Source of the DNA: Bog-756 sp963845485
GTDB taxonomy: Bacteria > Actinomycetota > Acidimicrobiia > Acidimicrobiales > RAAP-2
Assembly: GCA_963845485.1 (NCBI GenBank)
Contig: CAWJSI010000017.1
Location: forward strand, 62,001 to 126,000
Direction: 5' to 3'
DNA length: 64,000 nucleotides
Every line of letters starts with the position of its first letter. Positions within the stretch are counted from its first letter, which is position 1. The position numbers were made by a program, and so were the translations under genes. The notes under the pieces were generated by a model. That model saw only the letters and a program-made list of their open reading frames with translations, was not told the origin of the DNA and made no database searches. Shown one piece after another: positions 16,430 through 25,372 of this stretch.

Positions 16430-16987
16430 ATGGACTCCGACACGCCCGACACGCCCGACACCCACGAGACCCCGGCACCACCGACAGCTGCCTCGGCGCC
16501 CCTCCAACCCGAGGTCGTCGACACGGCCACGGGAAGCGACGGCGAGGTCGTGGCCGCCGACCCCGAGGCCGACGAGGGCAAGGCCACCGAGTCCATCGAG
16601 CAGCCGGCCAAGCTGCTCCGGATCGGCTCCATGGTCAAGCAGCTCTTGGAGGAGGTCCGCCTGGCCCCGCTGGACGAAGCCAGCCGGGGCCGCCTGCGCG
16701 AGATCTACGAGCAGTCGATCCGCGAGCTGTCCGAGGGCCTCTCCCCTGATCTGGTCGCCGAGCTCGACCGGATAGCCATTCCCTTCGACTCACCCACCCC
16801 ATCGGACGCCGAGCTTCGGATCGCCCATGCCCAGCTGGTGGGCTGGCTCGAGGGGCTGTTCCACGGCATCCAGGCCACCCTCGTGGCCCAGCAGGTGGCG
16901 GCCCGGGCCCAGTTGGACGAGATGCGCCAACGCTCGCTTCCCCAGGGACCGCCCGCCGATGCCGGCCGACCCGGCACCTACCTCTGA
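16430..16987 (+). CDS. bpa: Bpa/PafE-type proteasome activator (DUF2587)
   Basis: 185-aa homologue of mycobacterial Bpa (PafE), the ATP-independent ring that opens the 20S proteasome gate. The first 55 residues are acidic and Thr/Pro-rich, probably disordered. The conserved core follows: LRIGSMVKQLLEEVRLAPL (about 63-81), SRGRLREIYEQSIRELSEGL and ELRIAHAQLVGWLEGLFHGIQ, a helical bundle. The C-terminus is GTYL, matching the GQYL tail that docks in alpha-ring pockets, with one substitution. No prcA/prcB genes are in the window, so their presence is a prediction. Confidence 0.92.
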   Translation: MDSDTPDTPDTHETPAPPTAASAPLQPEVVDTATGSDGEVVAADPEADEGKATESIEQPAKLLRIGSMVKQLLEEVRLAPLDEASRGRLREIYEQSIRELSEGLSPDLVAELDRIAIPFDSPTPSDAELRIAHAQLVGWLEGLFHGIQATLVAQQVAARAQLDEMRQRSLPQGPPADAGRPGTYL

Positions 16988-17182
16988 TCCCCCGAATCCT
17001 CCACCCCCGGCCGGTCGCCGCCGAGGCGACCCTCGCTGACCTGGTGCGACCCCCAGGAGTTCAGCAACGTTGTCGAGGCGCGCTACCGTAGAATCACACG
17101 GCTGTAACTCATCCACACCCTGTGGATAACTCCTGTCGGGAGACGTTGCGGCCATCCGGTACCCGAGGAAGGCGTCCCACCG

Positions 17183-20100
17183 TTGGCGACACGGTCGTTC
17201 ACCCATCTGCACACCCACACCGAGTTCTCGATGCTCGATGGGGCCGCTCGGGTCAAGGACCTGGTGCAGGCGGCGGTGGAGGACGGGCAGCCCGCCCTTG
17301 GCATCACCGACCACGGGAACATGTACGGGGTCCTCGACTTCTACGCCGCCTGCCGCAAGGCCGGTATCAACCCGGTCATCGGCACCGAGGCCTACATGGC
17401 CGCCGAGTCGCGCCACGAGCGGCCGGTGCGCCGCGGCAAGGTCGACGACACCGGCGGTGACGTGGCCGGGGGGGAGAAGCTCTACTACCACCTCACCTTG
17501 TTGGCCGAGTCCACCGAGGGGTACCGGAACCTCCTCAAGCTCTCCTCGGCCGCCTATCTCGAGGGCTACTACTACAAGCCCCGGCTCGACTGGGAGCTGC
17601 TGGAACGGCACGCCTCGGGCCTCATCGCCACCACCGGGTGCCTGGGTGGTGTCGTGCTCCAGGCCCTGTTGGCCGACGACCGGATCAAAGCAGAGACCCT
17701 GGCCGGCCGGCTCCAGGACATCTTCGGCAAGGGCAACCTCTTCGTCGAACTGCAGGACCACGGGCTGCCCGAGCAGCACAAGACCAACCCCGCCCTGGTG
17801 GAGATCGCCCGGCGGATCGGCGCCCCCCTGCTCGCCACCAACGACAGCCACTACACCCACCGCGAGGACCACGTGGCCCACGACGCCCTCCTCTGCGTGC
17901 AGACCGGGGCGCTCATCGACGACCCCAAGCGGTTCAAGTTCGAGGGCGAGGAGCACTACCTCAAATCAGCGGCCGAGATGCGCCACCTCTTCCGCGAACT
18001 GCCCGAGGCCTGCGACAACACGCTGCTGATCGCCGAACGGGCCAACGTGGAGATCGACTTCGGCCGGGTCAGCCTGCCCAAGTTCCCGGTCCCCGACGAG
18101 TTCGTCGGCGTGACCTACGAGGAGCGGGCGGCCGCCTACCTACGCCAGCTCAGCATCGACGGGGCGAAGGAGCGCTACGGGCACCCGATCCCCGCTGAGG
18201 TCATGCAACGTCTCGACTACGAGCTCAGCGTGATCGGGGACATGGGGTTCTCCGCCTACTTCCTCGTGGTGTGGGACCTGATCCGCTTCGCCCGGTCCCA
18301 GGGCATCCGGGTGGGGCCGGGCCGGGGTTCGGCCGCCGGCTGCTGTGTGGCCTACTGCCTCCAGATCGTCGATCTCGACCCGATCCGCTACGACCTGCTC
18401 TTCGAACGGTTCCTCAACCCGGGCCGGATCCAAATGCCCGACATCGACATGGACTTCGACGAGCGCTACCGCGGCGACATGATCAAGTACGCGGCCGACC
18501 GCTACGGATCGGACCACGTGGCCCAGATCGTCACGTTCTCGACCATCAAAGCCCGAGCCGCCGTGCGGGACGCCGCCCGGGTGCTCGGCTACCCCTACAT
18601 CGTCGGGGACAAGATCGCCAAGGCCATGCCGCCGCTCCTCATGGGGCGGGACACCCCGCTGGCCGCCTGCCTCGACCGCACCGAGGGCCACGAGGACGGG
18701 TTCGCCGCCGCCGGTGAGCTGCGGGTGATGTACGAGACCGACACCGAGGCCAAGAAGGTCATCGACGTGGCCAAGGGTCTCGAGGGCCTGCGCCGCCAGG
18801 ACGGCATCCACGCCGCCGCCGTGGTCATCACCGACGAGCCCTTGACCGAGTACGTGCCCGTCCAGCGCAAGCCGGACGGCAACAACCCCGACGACGCCCC
18901 GATCGTCACCCAGTACGAGATGCACGGGGTGGAAGACCTCGGGCTGCTCAAGATGGACTTCCTCGGGCTCCGGAACCTCTCGGTGATCGAACGGGCCCTC
19001 GACCTCATCGCCGTGTCCACGGGCGACCGCCCCGACATCGACAACATCCCCCTCGACGACGCCGAGACCTTCGCCATGCTGTGCCGGGGCGACTCCATGG
19101 GCGTCTTCCAGCTCGAGGGCGGACCCATGCGCTCGCTCATGCGCTCCCTCGCCCCGACCAGCTTCGACGACGTGGCCGCTCTGGTCGCCCTCTACCGGCC
19201 CGGGCCGATGGCGGCCAACATGCACCGCGACTACGCCGACCGGAAGAACGGCCGCCAGCAGGTGAGCTACCTCCACCCGGATTTGGAGGATGTGTTAGGG
19301 GACACCTACGGCCTCATGATCTACCAGGAGTCGGTCATGCGGGTGGCCCAGAAGATCGCCGGCTACGACCTGTCCGAGGCGGACAACCTGCGCAAGGCGT
19401 GCGGCAAGAAGAACCGGGTGCTCATCGCGGCCGAGCGCGAGAAGTTCATCAAGGGCTGTGTGGCCACGGGCTACGAGGAGTCGCTCGGCACCGACCTGTT
19501 CGACATCATCGAGCCCTTCGCCGACTACGCCTTCAACAAGTCCCACGCCTACGGCTACGGCTTCATCGCTTATCAGACGGCCTGGCTCAAAGCCCACTTC
19601 CCCGTCGAGTACCTGGCCAGCCTCCTCACCTCGGTAAAGGACAACAAGGACAAGACGGCGGTCTACCTCGGCGAGTGCCGCACCCTCGGCATCGAGGTCC
19701 TCGTGCCCGACGTCAACCGGTCGCTGGCCGAGTTCTCCGCCGACTTCTCCGACGGGGAGGGCACCCTCGGGGCCCAGGGCGACAAGCCCGGGGCCATCAC
19801 CTTCGGGCTGGCCGCCGTGCGCAACGTGGGCGAGGGCCTGGTCGGCCTCATCGTGGCCGAGCGGGAGGCCCGGGGCCCGTTCGTCGACTTCTACGACTTC
19901 TGCCAGCGGGTGGACCCCCAGGTACTCAACAAGCGGACCCTCGACTCGCTGATCAAAGCGGGGGGTTTCGACTCGCTCGGCCACCCACGCCAGGGACTGT
20001 GCCTGGCCTTCGAGGAGATCGTCGACCGGACCCTCGAGCGCCGACGCGAGCACGACGCCGGCGTCGTATCCCTGTTCGCCTCGCTCGAGACCGAGACCGA

Positions 20101-20812
20101 GGGCCAGACCACCGGGTTCGCCGACACCCGGCTGCCCATCCCCGACACCGAGTTCGACAAGAGCCAGCGGCTGGCCTTCGAAAAAGAGATGCTGGGCCTC
20201 TACATCAGCGACCACCCCCTCATGGGCCTCGAGGGCTCGCTCAGCCGCCTGACCGACTGCACCCTGGCCGAACTGCGGGACGCCGACACCGATCCGGCCG
20301 CGGGAAGCGGCGGGAGCTGGGGCGGGGAGGGCCAGGTCAAGCTGGTTGGCGGGGTGATCACCGAGCTCAAGCGGCGCTACACGAAAAAGGGCGACCTGAT
20401 GGCCACGTTCGTGTTGGAGGATCTGAACGCCTCGATCGAGGTGTTCGTGTTCCCGAAGTCGATGGCCGACTACGGCGCCCTGCTCGATGATGACGCCGTC
20501 GTGGTCCTGAAGGGCCGGGTGGACCTACGCGACGACCGCCTCAAACTGGTGTGCATGGAGGTGCAGCGCCCCACCCTGACCACCGACGGCACCACCGAGA
20601 TGCGGATCTCCCTACCCCTCAACCGACTCACCGACGGGCTCGTCGACGGCCTGAAGCGCCTGCTCGGCGAGCACCCCGGCGACTCACCGGTCTACCTCCA
20701 GGTCGGCGAGAAGGTCATCCGCCTGCCCTCCGAGTTCAATGTGGACCACCGGAGCGGACTGGTCGGTGAGTTGCGGGTGCTGCTCGGACCCGACGCCATC
20801 CAGCGGTCGTAA
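17183..20812 (+). CDS. dnaE: DNA polymerase III alpha subunit
   Basis: Replicative polymerase catalytic subunit, 1209 aa, DnaE1-like in length. It starts at TTG 17183 after a GAGGAAGG ribosome site. The N-terminal PHP domain opens FTHLHTHTEFSMLDG; the palm has the two catalytic Asp in PDIDMDFDERYRGDM (about 418) and the third in LLKMDFLGLRN (about 591). The fingers and tandem HhH region follow (FADYAFNKSHAYGYGFIAYQTAWLK), then a C-terminal OB-fold (about 1045-1130, KLVGGVITELKRRYTKKGD). No obvious operon partner. An upstream TAGAAT at 17089-17094 might be a -10 element but has no convincing -35. Confidence 0.96.
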   Translation: MATRSFTHLHTHTEFSMLDGAARVKDLVQAAVEDGQPALGITDHGNMYGVLDFYAACRKAGINPVIGTEAYMAAESRHERPVRRGKVDDTGGDVAGGEKLYYHLTLLAESTEGYRNLLKLSSAAYLEGYYYKPRLDWELLERHASGLIATTGCLGGVVLQALLADDRIKAETLAGRLQDIFGKGNLFVELQDHGLPEQHKTNPALVEIARRIGAPLLATNDSHYTHREDHVAHDALLCVQTGALIDDPKRFKFEGEEHYLKSAAEMRHLFRELPEACDNTLLIAERANVEIDFGRVSLPKFPVPDEFVGVTYEERAAAYLRQLSIDGAKERYGHPIPAEVMQRLDYELSVIGDMGFSAYFLVVWDLIRFARSQGIRVGPGRGSAAGCCVAYCLQIVDLDPIRYDLLFERFLNPGRIQMPDIDMDFDERYRGDMIKYAADRYGSDHVAQIVTFSTIKARAAVRDAARVLGYPYIVGDKIAKAMPPLLMGRDTPLAACLDRTEGHEDGFAAAGELRVMYETDTEAKKVIDVAKGLEGLRRQDGIHAAAVVITDEPLTEYVPVQRKPDGNNPDDAPIVTQYEMHGVEDLGLLKMDFLGLRNLSVIERALDLIAVSTGDRPDIDNIPLDDAETFAMLCRGDSMGVFQLEGGPMRSLMRSLAPTSFDDVAALVALYRPGPMAANMHRDYADRKNGRQQVSYLHPDLEDVLGDTYGLMIYQESVMRVAQKIAGYDLSEADNLRKACGKKNRVLIAAEREKFIKGCVATGYEESLGTDLFDIIEPFADYAFNKSHAYGYGFIAYQTAWLKAHFPVEYLASLLTSVKDNKDKTAVYLGECRTLGIEVLVPDVNRSLAEFSADFSDGEGTLGAQGDKPGAITFGLAAVRNVGEGLVGLIVAEREARGPFVDFYDFCQRVDPQVLNKRTLDSLIKAGGFDSLGHPRQGLCLAFEEIVDRTLERRREHDAGVVSLFASLETETEGQTTGFADTRLPIPDTEFDKSQRLAFEKEMLGLYISDHPLMGLEGSLSRLTDCTLAELRDADTDPAAGSGGSWGGEGQVKLVGGVITELKRRYTKKGDLMATFVLEDLNASIEVFVFPKSMADYGALLDDDAVVVLKGRVDLRDDRLKLVCMEVQRPTLTTDGTTEMRISLPLNRLTDGLVDGLKRLLGEHPGDSPVYLQVGEKVIRLPSEFNVDHRSGLVGELRVLLGPDAIQRS

Positions 20813-21177
20813 CCCGACGACTGGAGTTTCCCTCGTCCCGCCGGCGCGGGTCCCGCTCGCCTGATGCGACGGACCCATCCGACCTCGGTGTCGACGGGCC
20901 CCCACCGACGTCCCAGCGAAAGTTTCCGGGCGCTGTCGTCGGCGGGGAAACCGGCTCTGACGTGCCGGTTCACCTCACTCGGGCGGTGACCGACATCGGG
21001 GTTGGGGACCGCGGATACGACAGACGGCGCCAAATCCCGTAAAATCGTATCTACGGCTCCTGGCGTGGAGGCCCACACACCCGTCCAGCCCGTAGGGCCG
21101 GGCGGTTCAGGGGGATCCAGACCAGACCCGGGCCGGCGGTGCACACCGCAGGAAGACCGAGGAGTACGGAACGGCAT
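20813..21177. other. Intergenic region between dnaE and the 21178 gene
   Basis: No credible gene in 365 bp. It holds a short CCCGC/GCGGG hairpin at 20837-20850 just after dnaE, an AT-richer island at 21031-21055 with a promoter-like pair, and a leader of about 125 nt before the next ATG. An open frame on the minus strand through here runs antisense into the 21178 gene and looks like a shadow. Confidence 0.5.
21017..21045 (+). promoter_or_regulatory. Putative sigma70-type promoter for the 21178 gene
   Basis: ACGACA (21017-21022) and TAAAAT (21040-21045) are separated by 17 bp. The -10 matches five of six consensus bases and stands out in GC-rich sequence. Predicted start of transcription is near 21052, leaving a leader of about 125 nt. 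Confidence 0.45.
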
Positions 21178-21852
21178 ATGTCCATCCAGGTGGAGACCAA
21201 GGACTGCACATCGATCAGTGACGCCGAGCTGGCCGAAATGGCCGACCTGTGCGCTGAGCGGGAACCTCGATTCGATATCGGATTCCTCTCGAAACAGCGG
21301 GAGGAGTGGGTGCTGGTCACCCGGGCCCGTGACGGTGCGAAGCTCCGGGGCTACTCGTTCTCCACGTTGGAGCGGATCGGGGGCACACCGTCGCTGCTCA
21401 TCGGGCTGGCCACCGTCGACCGCACGTCGCGGGCCGACACGGTGCTCCGGGCCATGATGGGTGACAAGTACCGTCGGGCCCTGCTCGCCTTTCCCGACGA
21501 GGACGTCCTGGTCGGGACCCGGCTGCTGGCCGCCGAGGGCTTCAAGGCCTTCGCCGGGCTCACCGACGTGGTGCCGGGACCGGGCCACAAGGCCACCGGC
21601 GAGGAGCGGGCCTGGGGCCGCCGTCTGGCCAAGCGTTTCGGAGCCGATGGGCGCATCGACGACCGGTCGTTCGTGGTGGCCGGCGACGGCTGTGAGTCGG
21701 GTGGCTTCGACTTCGTGAGCCCCAAGGCCTCCCCTGATGACGATGTGTGCGCCTTCTTCTCCGACGTCGACGCCCCGGCCGGTGGCCGACTGGTGGTCTT
21801 CGGATGGGCCATGGCCGAGGATCTGGCCGGCGGCAAGCTCGGAGGGCGCTGA
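21178..21852 (+). CDS. Hypothetical protein, soluble, 224 aa
   Basis: The ATG at 21178 follows a GAGGAGT ribosome site. The sequence starts MSIQVETKDCTSISDAELAEMADLC and continues as a compact alpha/beta protein with LVTRARDGAKLRGYSFSTLERIGGTPSLLIGL (about 42-73), a pattern compatible with a GNAT-like acyltransferase core, though no clear acetyl-CoA loop is visible. I do not assign a function. It sits 89 bp upstream of the Rrf2 regulator on the same strand. Confidence 0.68.
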   Translation: MSIQVETKDCTSISDAELAEMADLCAEREPRFDIGFLSKQREEWVLVTRARDGAKLRGYSFSTLERIGGTPSLLIGLATVDRTSRADTVLRAMMGDKYRRALLAFPDEDVLVGTRLLAAEGFKAFAGLTDVVPGPGHKATGEERAWGRRLAKRFGADGRIDDRSFVVAGDGCESGGFDFVSPKASPDDDVCAFFSDVDAPAGGRLVVFGWAMAEDLAGGKLGGR

Positions 21853-21941
21853 CGCCCCGTCAGCCCGCTCTGCGGCCCACCGGTGGCCGAAATCAGCCCG
21901 ATCACCGCTCGTCCCGCCCGGCCAGGCAATAGCATGGGCAC

Positions 21942-22391
21942 GTGAAGGTCTCCACCCGAGGTGATTACGCCAGCCGAGCGCTGCTGTCCCTGGCCCTCCA
22001 CACCGACGGCGAGGGGCCGACCGCGGTGCGGGACATCGCCGAGCGCACCGGCCTGCCCCAGCCCTACCTGGAGCAGATCCTGCTGGCCCTGAAAGGGGCG
22101 GGTCTCGTCCGCTCCAAGCGTGGCGTGGGGGGCGGGTACGTCCTCGCCCGGCCGCCCGACGAGATCACCCTCTCCCAGATCGTCTCGGCCGTCGACGGCC
22201 CCATCGTGGCCGGCGACTTCGGACTCCCCCACGAGAACGGCGCCTGCGACCACGAAGGTCAGTGCGTGCTCCTCACCGTGTGGGCCGACGTCGGTGAGCA
22301 CATGCGAACCCATCTCGACTCGTTCAATCTGGCCGACATGGTGGCCCGGGCCCAGGGCCGGGTCCCCGCCCTGCGCCAGAGTGCCGTCTGA
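21942..22391 (+). CDS. Rrf2-family transcriptional regulator with two cysteines
   Basis: 149-aa winged-helix regulator, GTG start (MKVSTRGDYASRALLSLALH). The recognition helix region is IAERTGLPQPYLEQILLALK (about 32-51), followed by the wing RSKRGVGGGYVLARPP. IscR/NsrR proteins bind an Fe-S cluster with three Cys; here only Cys102 and Cys108 are seen (CDHEGQC), aligned with the last two by the downstream VW. The first ligand position is occupied by Pro96, so cluster binding, if any, would differ. Candidate targets are the gene downstream or distant iron-sulfur/redox genes. Confidence 0.87.
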   Translation: MKVSTRGDYASRALLSLALHTDGEGPTAVRDIAERTGLPQPYLEQILLALKGAGLVRSKRGVGGGYVLARPPDEITLSQIVSAVDGPIVAGDFGLPHENGACDHEGQCVLLTVWADVGEHMRTHLDSFNLADMVARAQGRVPALRQSAV

Positions 22392-22433
22392 GCCTCACCG
22401 GCTCGCCTTCGTAGCCGTAGCCGGGACCACGTA

Positions 22434-23555
22434 GTGAACGCCGGGCGGGCCATCGCCCTCGTCATCGGAGTGGTCGTCCTCATCGGCACGCTGGGCAGCG
22501 TCATCCGGGTCCTCATCGTCCCCCGGGCCGGATCCCGGTGGATCACCTATCCCATGCAGCTGTGCCGGGGGGCGTTCCGCGCCGTGGCCCGCCTGGCCCG
22601 CACCTACACCACGGCCGACCGGATCCTGGCCGTGAGCGAGCCCGTGGCCCTCGTCACGCTGCTCGCCACCTGGCTCCTACTGGCCGTGGCCGGATTCACC
22701 CTGGTCGACTACGGCATCGACAGCCAGGGGCTCGTCTCCGCCTTCTCCCAGGCCGGGTCCTCGGTCTTCACCCTCGGGTTCGCCCTGAGCCACGGAAGCG
22801 GCTCCCGGGCCGTCGACTTCATCGCCGCCGGGACCGGGCTCGTGCTGGTGGCCCTCCAAATCGCCTACCTCCCCACCCTGTATGGCGCCTACAACCGTCG
22901 AGAGACCCTGGTGACCCTGCTCGAGAGCCGGGCCGGCTCACCGGCCTGGGGTCCCGAGCTCCTCATCCGCCACCAGCTGGTCGGGGCGGTCGACAACCTG
23001 GCCAGCCTGTTCGCCGAGTGGGAGCGCTGGGCCGCCGACGTGGCCGAGAGCCACACCAGCTACGGCTCCCTCCTCTACCTGCGGTCCCCCCGGGCCCAGA
23101 ACTCCTGGGTGGTGAGCCTCATCGCCGTGCTGGACGCCGCCGCCCTGTCCATCGCCGTCGACCCGGACCGGTCGCCCATCGAGGCCCGAATGCTGATCCG
23201 GATGGGGTTCACCTGCCTACGCCACATCGCTGGGGTGGCCCGGATCCCCTTCGATCCCGACCCGGGGCCCGACGATCCCGTCATCCTGCCCGAGGCGGAG
23301 TTCATGGAGGCCTACCGGCGCCTCCAGGACGCCGGATACCCGATGGCCCGCTCGGCCGCCGAGGCCTGGCCGCAGTTCTGCGGCTGGCGGGTCAACTACG
23401 AGGCGGTGGCCTACGCCCTGGCCGACCGGGTGGACGCCCCGCCGGCCCGGTGGACGGGACCCCGCTTCCTGTTCGGGACCGAGGCACCCGAGCCGGTGCG
23501 CCCTGTCGACCGCCGCCCGACCATTCCCACTCCCCCGCTCCCTCCTGAGCCCTGA
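22434..23555 (+). CDS. Channel-like integral membrane protein
   Basis: 373 aa, GTG start. The N-terminal half has hydrophobic segments at about 6-28, 65-88 and 120-145. Between the last two is SAFSQAGSSVFTLGFA (about 101-116), which resembles a pore helix plus filter of two-TM potassium channels but with TLGFA where TVGYG would be expected. The C-terminal half (about 150-345) is soluble and helical, and the tail is Pro/Arg-rich. Families like this appear in actinobacteria as uncharacterised membrane proteins. Channel function is a hypothesis from topology only. Confidence 0.72.
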   Translation: MNAGRAIALVIGVVVLIGTLGSVIRVLIVPRAGSRWITYPMQLCRGAFRAVARLARTYTTADRILAVSEPVALVTLLATWLLLAVAGFTLVDYGIDSQGLVSAFSQAGSSVFTLGFALSHGSGSRAVDFIAAGTGLVLVALQIAYLPTLYGAYNRRETLVTLLESRAGSPAWGPELLIRHQLVGAVDNLASLFAEWERWAADVAESHTSYGSLLYLRSPRAQNSWVVSLIAVLDAAALSIAVDPDRSPIEARMLIRMGFTCLRHIAGVARIPFDPDPGPDDPVILPEAEFMEAYRRLQDAGYPMARSAAEAWPQFCGWRVNYEAVAYALADRVDAPPARWTGPRFLFGTEAPEPVRPVDRRPTIPTPPLPPEP

Positions 23556-23581
23556 GTCGAGGACGGGGCCCGATCAGCGGC

Positions 23582-24157
23582 TCAGTGCCGGTTCCACGAG
23601 AGCACGACGGGGTGGTCCCGGTCCCAGCCGAGCTCGCTGACCGCGGCGGGATCGAGGACCAGGCTCCGCCCGACGGTCGGATCCAGCCCGATCCACCGGG
23701 CCGCCAGCACCCGGAGGACGTGGGAGTGGGCCACGAGGGCGACGTCGCCGGGGGCGGCTCGCACCCGGGCGATGACCCGGTCGACCCGGGCGGCCACGTC
23801 GGCGACCGACTCCCCGTCGGGTACCCCGTCGGTGAACAGCTCCCAGCCGGGGCGGTCCTCCCGGATCTGGCTGGTGGTCACACCCTCGTAGGCCCCGTAG
23901 TCCCACTCGGCGAGGTCGGGCTCGACCATGGCCGTTGCGCCCAGCCCGGCCAGGTCGGCCGTGGCCCGGGCCCGGAGGAGCGGGCTGCACAGGACGGCGG
24001 CGAAGTGGCGTTGGGCCAGGACCGGGCGCAGCGCCTCGGCCTGGGCCACACCCTCGGGGAGGAGGGGGAGGTCGGTGCGACCGGTGTGGCGGCCGTCGAG
24101 GCTCCACTCGGTCTCGCCGTGGCGGATGAGGACACAGCGGGGGGCGTCGGTCGTCAT
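23582..24157 (-). CDS. Histidine phosphatase family protein
   Basis: 191-aa phosphoglycerate-mutase-like phosphatase. The catalytic RHG motif is in CVLIRHGETEWSLDGRHTG (about 8-26), a second Arg in LCSPLLRARATADL (about 58-71), Glu in AEWDYGAYEG (about 83-92) and the second His in LVAHSHVLRVLAARW (about 141-155). I start it at ATG 24157; the open frame extends to 24244 but those residues do not look like the family. It is convergent with the channel-like gene (26 bp gap). The substrate is unknown; related actinobacterial proteins are often labelled acid phosphatase or broad-specificity phosphatase. Confidence 0.85.
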   Translation of the reverse strand: MTTDAPRCVLIRHGETEWSLDGRHTGRTDLPLLPEGVAQAEALRPVLAQRHFAAVLCSPLLRARATADLAGLGATAMVEPDLAEWDYGAYEGVTTSQIREDRPGWELFTDGVPDGESVADVAARVDRVIARVRAAPGDVALVAHSHVLRVLAARWIGLDPTVGRSLVLDPAAVSELGWDRDHPVVLSWNRH

Positions 24158-24316
24158 CCGGACAGCGGACCACTCCGAACACCTACTACGCAAGCTGTTT
24201 GGCTCCCCCGACCAGGTGGGAAGGGTTCTCGGAGCCCGAATCACACCGATGGAATGTCTCGGGGCGGATTGGCGTTAAAGGTTCTGTCGACCCTATGACG
24301 ATGAATGAGGAGAGGG

Positions 24317-25285
24317 ATGACAACTCGCACGGTGAGCAGGGATAAGGAACGAGGGGCTCGAACGGAGTCCTCCCAGAGGTCGGGAGCGGCTGCTACAGCA
24401 AAGGGGACGGTCGCCTCGGGGCGCCCGGCCCGGATGGTCGCGCCCGGGGCCCGGAGCCGGGGGTCGGACGCCGACAGCCTCGGCCTGTTCCTCCGTGACC
24501 TCGACCACCACCCCCTGCCCGACCACGAGGCCCAGACCGAGTTGGCCAAGCGGGTGGCCGCCGGCGATGAGGCCGCCCGCCGGGAGATGGTGGCGGCCAA
24601 CCTCCGGCTGGTCGTCCACTGGGCCCGGCGCTACCAGGACCGGGGCGTGGACCTCCCCGACCTGATCCAAGAGGGCACTTTCGGACTGATGCGCGCCGTG
24701 GACAAGTTCGACTGGGAGCGGGGCTTCCGGTTCTCCACCTACGCCACGTGGTGGATCCGCCAGGCCCTGCAGCGGGCCGTCCAGCAGCATGGCCGGACCA
24801 TCCGGCTGCCCATGGAGGTCGCCGAGCGCAACCAGCAGGTCGACGCGGCCCTGTGGGAGCTGACCCACCAGTTCCAGCGACCGCCCACCGACGACGAGAT
24901 GGACAACGCCACCAACACCACCGCCGAGGTCCGGTCGGACCTCTCCCAGGTGGCCCGGGTGGTGGCCAGCCTCGATCAGCCGGCCACCTCGGACTCGACG
25001 GCCACGCTCGGGGACCTCGTCTCGACCGACCTGAGCGACTTCGAGGACGACGTGGCCTCCGAGCTGACCTTGGATCTCGTCCGCCAGGCCGTGGATCGGC
25101 TCACCGATCTGCAGCGCCAGGTCATCCGGCACCGCTTCGGCTTCGACGGCACCGATCCGGCCTCGTTGCAGACGACGGCCGAGCGTCTGGGCATCGGGGT
25201 GCGCAAGGTGCGCCAGGCCGAGGCCGAGGCCCTCGAGCTACTCGGGGACAGCGAGATGCTCGAAGCGGCCCACGAGGCCGCCTGA
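24317..25285 (+). CDS. RNA polymerase sigma factor, sigma70 group 2
   Basis: 322 aa. ATG 24317 is preferred over ATG 24305 because GAGGAGAGGG lies directly before it. A basic, Ser/Ala-rich N-terminus of about 50 residues precedes region 1.2 (DSLGLFLRDLDHHPLP). Region 2 is strongly conserved: ANLRLVVHWARRYQDRGVDLPDLIQEGTFGLMRAVDKFDWERGFRFSTYATWWIRQAL is split here into subregions 2.1-2.4 at about 95-155. Region 3 and a region 4 helix-turn-helix (about 265-310, LQTTAERLGIGVRKVRQAE) follow. No region 1.1, so it is SigB/HrdD-like rather than the principal factor. A convergent hairpin follows it. Confidence 0.9.
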   Translation: MTTRTVSRDKERGARTESSQRSGAAATAKGTVASGRPARMVAPGARSRGSDADSLGLFLRDLDHHPLPDHEAQTELAKRVAAGDEAARREMVAANLRLVVHWARRYQDRGVDLPDLIQEGTFGLMRAVDKFDWERGFRFSTYATWWIRQALQRAVQQHGRTIRLPMEVAERNQQVDAALWELTHQFQRPPTDDEMDNATNTTAEVRSDLSQVARVVASLDQPATSDSTATLGDLVSTDLSDFEDDVASELTLDLVRQAVDRLTDLQRQVIRHRFGFDGTDPASLQTTAERLGIGVRKVRQAEAEALELLGDSEMLEAAHEAA

Positions 25286-25298
25286 GTCCCTCTGGACG

Positions 25299-25320
25299 CA
25301 CCGGGGCCACGGCCCCGGTG
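25299..25320. terminator. Perfect 10-bp stem between sigma factor and rluD
   Basis: CACCGGGGCC (25299-25308) and GGCCCCGGTG (25311-25320) form a perfect inverted repeat with a 2-nt centre, so about nine pairs with a 4-nt loop in RNA. It lies 13 bp after the sigma-factor stop and 53 bp from the convergent rluD stop, which fits a bidirectional terminator. No T-run. Confidence 0.5.
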
Positions 25321-25372
25321 GCATCCGGAGGGCCATCGGCCCCGGACGGGGGCCGGTCAGGGCCGGGTGCTG

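Noticed and set aside
17070..17094. Possible dnaE promoter (TTGTCG and TAGAAT)
   Set aside because: Spacing is only 13 bp and no better -35 lies at 16-18 bp, so I do not call it.
18140..19276. 378-codon minus-strand frame opposite dnaE
   Set aside because: Antisense to the polymerase palm; composition typical of a shadow.
20692..21588. 298-codon minus-strand frame across the dnaE-21178 gap
   Set aside because: Overlaps both neighbours antisense, and the plus-strand 21178 gene has a ribosome site and promoter-like element.
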